Positions 59,901-64,000 of a stretch of 64,000 bases of DNA are shown piece after piece (within the stretch, counting starts at the first letter, position 1; every line of letters starts with the position of its first letter). The notes below the pieces were generated by a model. It was not told the DNA's origin and made no database searches. It saw only the letters and a list, made by a program, of their open reading frames with translations. Source of the DNA: Phaseolus vulgaris (lineage: Eukaryota; Streptophyta; Magnoliopsida; Fabales; Fabaceae); the NCBI RefSeq assembly GCF_000499845.2, contig NC_023749.2, forward strand, positions 21,633,693-21,697,692, written 5' to 3'. A program made the position numbers and the translations under genes.

Positions 59901-61081
59901 CTAAGAGTGACTCGCTGCTAGTCACAGGGCAAGTAACAGGCGAGTTCCAGGCTATAGATCCACAAATGGCGGCTTACTTGGCGTATGTGCAGGAATTGAA
60001 GAGTTCCTTTGCCTCTTTTGAAGTGGTCCATGTGCCCCGAGAACAGAATGCCCGAGCTTACTTGCTTGCCAAGCTCGCCAGTTCAGGCAACGGGGGTAGG
60101 CAGAGGACGGTGATTCAAGAAACTCTGAAGACGCCGAGGGCATTTGTAGCAGATCACCTGGTCCTTCAGATAAGCAGGTCGACGGAGAGAGCAGCGAGAA
60201 GCCACAAGTCTTTGACGCAAGAAACTCTGAGATCGCCAAGAATTAGAGCATGTCGAGGAGAGAAGGTGGACGTGATGCAGGTCTGCGCCACCCATGAGCC
60301 AGACACTTGGATAGCACAGTACAAGCGGTGCTTGGCAGATGGTCTCCTCCCGCTGGATCCAACAGAAGCTAGGAAGGTAAAGAAAAATTCCAGCAAGTAT
60401 ACATTGATTGATGGCGATCTGTACAGATTTGGGTTCACTCACCCACTCCTGGAGTGCATACACGGCGAGAAGTGCACGAGAATTATGGCAGAGCTCCACG
60501 AAGGAATATGTGGAAGTCACGTCGGGGGTCGAGCTCTGGCCGCGAGGACTCTCCGTGCAGGCTACTATTGGCCATCCATGAGAGAAGATTGCAAGAAGTA
60601 TGCTCAATGCTGTAAACAGTGCCAGCAGCACGCCGATTGGCATAAGGCACCTCCCGAGGAGTTGAAGTCGATCTATAGCCCTTGGCCGTTTCATACTTGG
60701 GGAATCGACATCCTGGGACCTTTTCCACTGGCGATCAGGCAGATGAAGTACTTGGTAGTGGCGATTGAATACTTCACCAAGTGGATTGAAGCAGAGCCAG
60801 TGGCCCAGATCACCGCACACAAGATCGAAGGCTTTGTATGGAAGAACATCGTGTGCCGGTTTGGAGTGCCTAAGCGCCTGGTGTCAGATAATGGGACTCA
60901 GTTTGCAAGCCACCTGTTGAAGAAGCTTTGTGAAGGGGTTGGAATTCAGCAAGTGTTTGCATCCGTCGAGCACCCTCAGACGAATGGCCAGGTGGAATCA
61001 GCTAATCGGGTGTTGCTGAGAGGTTTGAAGAGAAGGCTGAGAAAGCCAAGGGAAGTTGGGCTGAGGAGGTGCCCCGTATAG
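56960..61081 (+). pseudogene. T3 gag end, protease, RT, RNase H pair, integrase core
   Basis: Residues count from the GTG at 56963. A CHHC knuckle has C86, H89, H94 and C99. Protease: D222 in VDQGSSADV, ILLGRP at 295-300. RT: LSFLDAFSGYNQ near 573-584, YVDD at 639-642. RNase H spans roughly 780-870. The second RNase H has D921, E959 and D983, but residue 1033 is Tyr where T1 and T2 have the catalytic Asp. Integrase: HHCC finger, then D1249, D1309 and E1345. The frame is lost at about 61037 by a 1-bp deletion relative to T1 and stops at 61081. Gag and pol are one frame, with no separate pol start. In an intact relative the protease would cut this chain into particle and enzyme parts. Confidence 0.93.
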
Positions 61082-61532
61082 TCTGGGCGTACCACGCCAC
61101 CGAGCAGTCCGGCACCCATGAGACCCCGTTTAGCTTGGTCTATGGGTGTGACGCCATGATTCCGGTGGAGATCCAGGAGAGCTCGCCGAGATTCCAGAAC
61201 TTTGTAGAGGAAGACTCGAATGAAGAGAGAAGGCTGACCTGGATCTGCTGGATGAAGTAAGGGAGGAGGCAAGGCTGAAGGCTGAGGCGGTGAAGAGAAG
61301 GGTCGAGCGAAGGTACAATTCTAAGGTGATGCCAAGGCAGTTTGGAGAAGGCGATCTGGTGATGAGGAAGGCCCACCAGTACGAGATGGAGAATAAACTA
61401 TCACCCAAGTGGACTGGACCGTTCAGAATAACCGAGGCACTCGGGAACGGAGCCTACCGCTTAGAGACGCTGGAAGGAGGGGCGATCCCTCGTACCTGGA
61501 ACGCCACACACCTGAAGTTGTACTATAGTTAA
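61082..61532 (+). pseudogene. T3 integrase C-terminal end, frameshifted
   Basis: The integrase tail resumes in another frame (RIVWAYHATEQSGTHETPF), then a second 1-bp deletion at about 61237 (GGCTGACC against GGCTGAACC in T1) shifts it again and stops it at 61260. The last part (61290-61532) carries the GPY/F-type end KWTGPFRI and LKLYYS. Apart from the two deletions it parallels T1 1680-2143. Confidence 0.9.
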
Positions 61533-62986
61533 GAGCTTTGTAAGTAAAGACAAACACAAATGTTATATTGCAATGTCTCTGTTAAAACAGTTTCAAGGGG
61601 GCACTCTTTTTTCCCTAAGGAGGTTTTAATGAGGCCGCCCAATAAAAGAAGAGTTTTCGAAGTATAAGGTGTTTCCAGATTGCATATGTGTTATTTCCAA
61701 AAGTTCGAAGAAAGACCTTGTCATTCGTACATGATTTAAGGCACGAAGAGATATGTCGCGTGTTTCTAAAAGTTTCAAAGTCCTCATCGTTTTTCGGCGA
61801 TTAGAGGCACCAGTTAAGTTTTTAAATCTCATCGTTTTTCGGCGATTAGAGGCACCAGTTAAGTTTTTAAAGTCCTCATCGTTTTTTCGGCGATTAGAGG
61901 CACCAGTTAAGGTTTTAAGTCCTCATCGGTTTATCGGCGATCGAGGCATCAGATTAAAGACCTCCTCGCCGTTGAGCGAGCGCAGGCGAGAGAAAGAGGA
62001 AAAGTCCTCCGTGTTTCTGGGAGCGAGAAGATGTAACTCCCGGGGCAACGTAGAGGCAAGTTAAAGACCTCCTCGCCGTTGAGCGGGTGCAGGCGAGAAA
62101 GGTCCTCAGTGCATCCAGGGGGGGGAGATGTACACCTGGGCAAGTTGAGGCACCGGATAAAGTCCTATCGCCGTTGTGCGAACTAAGGCCCATTAAAGAC
62201 CTCCTCGCCGTCGAGCGAATGCAGGCGTGAGAAAGAAAAGGTCCTCAGTGCATCCAGGGGGGAGGAGATGTACACCCTGGGCAAGTTGAGGCACCAGGCA
62301 AAGTCCTTCTCGCCGTCGAGCGAGTTAAGGCCATATAAAGTCCTTCTCGCCGATGAGCGAGTTCAGGCGAGTAAAGTCCTTCTCGCCAATATGCGAGTTC
62401 AGGCGAGCTAAAAGACCTTCTCGTTTGTGTGCGAGTATAGACAGAATAAAATCCTTCTCGTCTTGAACGAGTTCAGGTATGGCGAAGAGGGTGGAAGAAG
62501 CTTGAAAGGTGGCTAAGGTAGGTTCGAAGAGAAGCCTAGCCAGCCAGTCTTCAGCTCTAAGGTTCAGGGGGGTAAAGGAAGATCCCAAAGGGCATTTCTG
62601 CTTCAGATAAAGAAATGACTGCCAAAGCCTGAGGCTAGAAAAGCTGGTGTTACCAAGAGGTCTAGGTGATCGCGAAAAGTTCAAACACGGCGAGAAAGTT
62701 GAAAGGCCTGTTGATAAAGCAGGTCGAGTGGGACGTTGTTTGAACCAACGATTAAGTACAGTTCGTTGCTGGAAGCTTTTTTATGATCAGGTTAATGCCT
62801 CAAAGGTACAATGTTAAAGCGATCGTTGCTTAAGTTTGAATCGGCTCGAAGCAGTTACGCCAAAGGTCATGTTTGCAAAATCGCTAAGTTAAACGCAGCA
62901 AGTTAAACATACAAAGAAGGTAAAAGCGCTCAAAGAAGTCAGAAGAAAAATATCCAAGTTTCGCTATGAATGAGTACTGGTCAAAA
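61533..62986 (+). other. T3 3' non-coding region
   Basis: It matches T1 2144-3490. It holds the G-rich tract just after pol, tandem repeats at 61782-62470, then about 500 bp unique to the family. No coding frame is supported. Confidence 0.75.
61782..62470 (+). repeat. T3 3' tandem repeats
   Basis: Four units of the CCTCATCG type (61782, about 61827, 61874, 61919; T1 has three), followed by CTCGC-spacer-GCGAG hairpin units to 62470. Near 62285-62410 T3 has short units (AGTCCTTCTCGCC) repeated more often than in T1. Confidence 0.8.
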
Positions 62987-64000
62987 CACTGTGCAAGAGT
63001 TTTACAAGGTAAATACAGGGAATTTATAAAGAAGCAGATGGGGTGGAATTGGTTGAGCCTTCGGCGGAACGACCTTTCCATCTACTACTTCATTGTTTAA
63101 GACACCATGCTGAGGTCGAGATCAGGGAATAGGCATGCGAATTGCTCCCGACGGCTTCGAATCCAGCAGTCAGATCTGAGCAGAATTTAGCTTAAGTTCT
63201 TCAAATGGTCCTTGAAGCTCTTCAACCTGTTTCTTGAGCTCCTCGTTCTGCTGTCCCAGCTCTTCAGCTTGTTCTTGAGCTCCTTGTTCTGCTGCCCTGC
63301 TCTTCAATCTGTTTTTGGAGTTGTTTGTTAGTCACTGAGCATGGAGAAGGTCGTCAGTAACCTTCTTGGATTCTGTTACGAGCTTGGGTCAACTCGGCAG
63401 CCATCTTCTCATTTTCTTGTTCGCCTCGGTGAGATCAGCCATGGCGTCGTCCCTTGCTTCTCTACTTGCCCAAGCAGCTTCTCGCGGTCGATTGACCTTT
63501 GCTCCAGTTTTGTACCTTATCGGCATTAGCTTGAATGTGAGCCTCCAGGTCGCTCGCCTTGGTGCGCAGAGGCACGATTCTGCTTTCAAGTTCAACTTTT
63601 TCTTGGGCAAGTTCATGGACTTTGCGGCGAAGGTCACAGCTTCCTTGCGCGCAAGCCTAAGCTCGGTACTAGGGCATCCTCTACTCGGGAATGTTCCATT
63701 TCCGCGAGCGTCAGGCTGAATGCCACCTTCTCTACCTCAACCTTCATTGTGCTTTTTCGGTCTTGAGGGGTAGACATCGTCTTGGAGCCGCCTGGTGGAG
63801 CTCTCCACAGCCCTCGTTATGATCGATGGGATATCCTCTGCTATGGTTTTGAGTTTGGCAGTCAGAGGTTCCCACATCCTTGTGACCTCGAGGGAAAGGT
63901 TTGCGGCTTGGAGAGGCGCCAGGGGGGCTTGTTGAGGGTTCTCGTCGCCACCTTCCTTAGCAATTTTCAGTGGTTGTTTCCTGGCGTGGCGACGCAATCG
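62987..64000 (-). pseudogene. T3 antisense gene, coiled-coil part, frameshifted and cut by window edge
   Basis: It aligns with the second exon of the T1 antisense gene (3491 to about 4450) but is broken by many small indels. The best piece is 63997-63737, with APLAPLQAANLSLEVTRMW and IPSIITRAVESSTRRLQDD, after which the frame shifts. Another piece lies at 63637-63389. Near 63233-63315 a coiled-coil stretch is present twice where T1 has it once. The transposase-like exon would lie past 64000. Confidence 0.85.

Larger units (their letters stand above)
54928..64000 (+). mobile_element. Tat-lineage copy T3, 5' LTR to antisense gene (runs off window)
   Basis: Plus-strand copy inserted in the satellite after GATGA (54923-54927), the expected target duplication. 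It shows 5' LTR, leader, gag, protease, RT, RNase H, second RNase H, integrase, 3' tandem repeats and part of the antisense gene. The 3' LTR lies beyond 64000. It carries one nonsense codon and two 1-bp deletions in gag-pol, one altered RNase H residue, and a shattered antisense gene. Confidence 0.93.

Overview
The window is repetitive DNA from a land plant nuclear genome. It holds no ordinary host gene, rRNA or tRNA that I can recognise. Plant origin rests on Tat-lineage Ty3/gypsy retrotransposons (a second RNase H domain after the first, plus an antisense ORF downstream of pol), a second Ty3/gypsy family with plant-type gag-pol, and a long AT-rich satellite. A dicot, possibly a legume of the bean/cowpea group, is my guess from the look of the polyproteins; it is not proven here.

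Layout. (1) 1-18146 is a nest of elements. The host is a Ty3/gypsy element on the minus strand (called A): 5' LTR 17257-18146, leader, gag in three pieces, protease and part of the reverse transcriptase down to 7215. Three copies of one Tat family sit inside A: T1 (plus strand, before 1 to 7214), T2 (minus, 9331-14450, target duplication AAAGT) and a solo LTR (minus, 14741-15553, target duplication ATTGG). A's coding frame resumes across T2 and across the solo LTR, so the insertion order is clear. (2) 18147-30822 and 35506-54927 are one satellite array of about 32 kb with a monomer near 110 bp. Seven monomer types form a higher-order repeat of about 769 bp, with later duplications of 772, 993, about 1900 and 3737 bp. 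(3) 30823-35505 is a complete gag-only LTR element (B), a relative of A, inserted in the satellite with target duplication ACAGT and almost identical LTRs, so it is very young. (4) From 54928 a third Tat copy (T3, plus) starts inside the satellite and runs off the end of the window.

How the parts work together. T1 and T3 complement each other: T3 shows LTR, leader, gag, protease, RT, both RNase H domains and integrase; T1 shows an undamaged integrase end, the 3' tandem repeats, the antisense gene and part of the 3' LTR. Apart from T1's visible pol end, every Tat coding region carries breaks (nonsense codons, frameshifts, deletions). Element A is also dead. B lacks protease, RT and integrase, so an A-like relative elsewhere must have moved it.

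The points most worth following are the probably spliced antisense gene of the Tat family, the seven-part satellite higher-order repeat with nested segmental duplications, the young gag-only element, and the possibility (A and B look like CRM-type centromeric chromoviruses) that this is centromeric or pericentromeric DNA.
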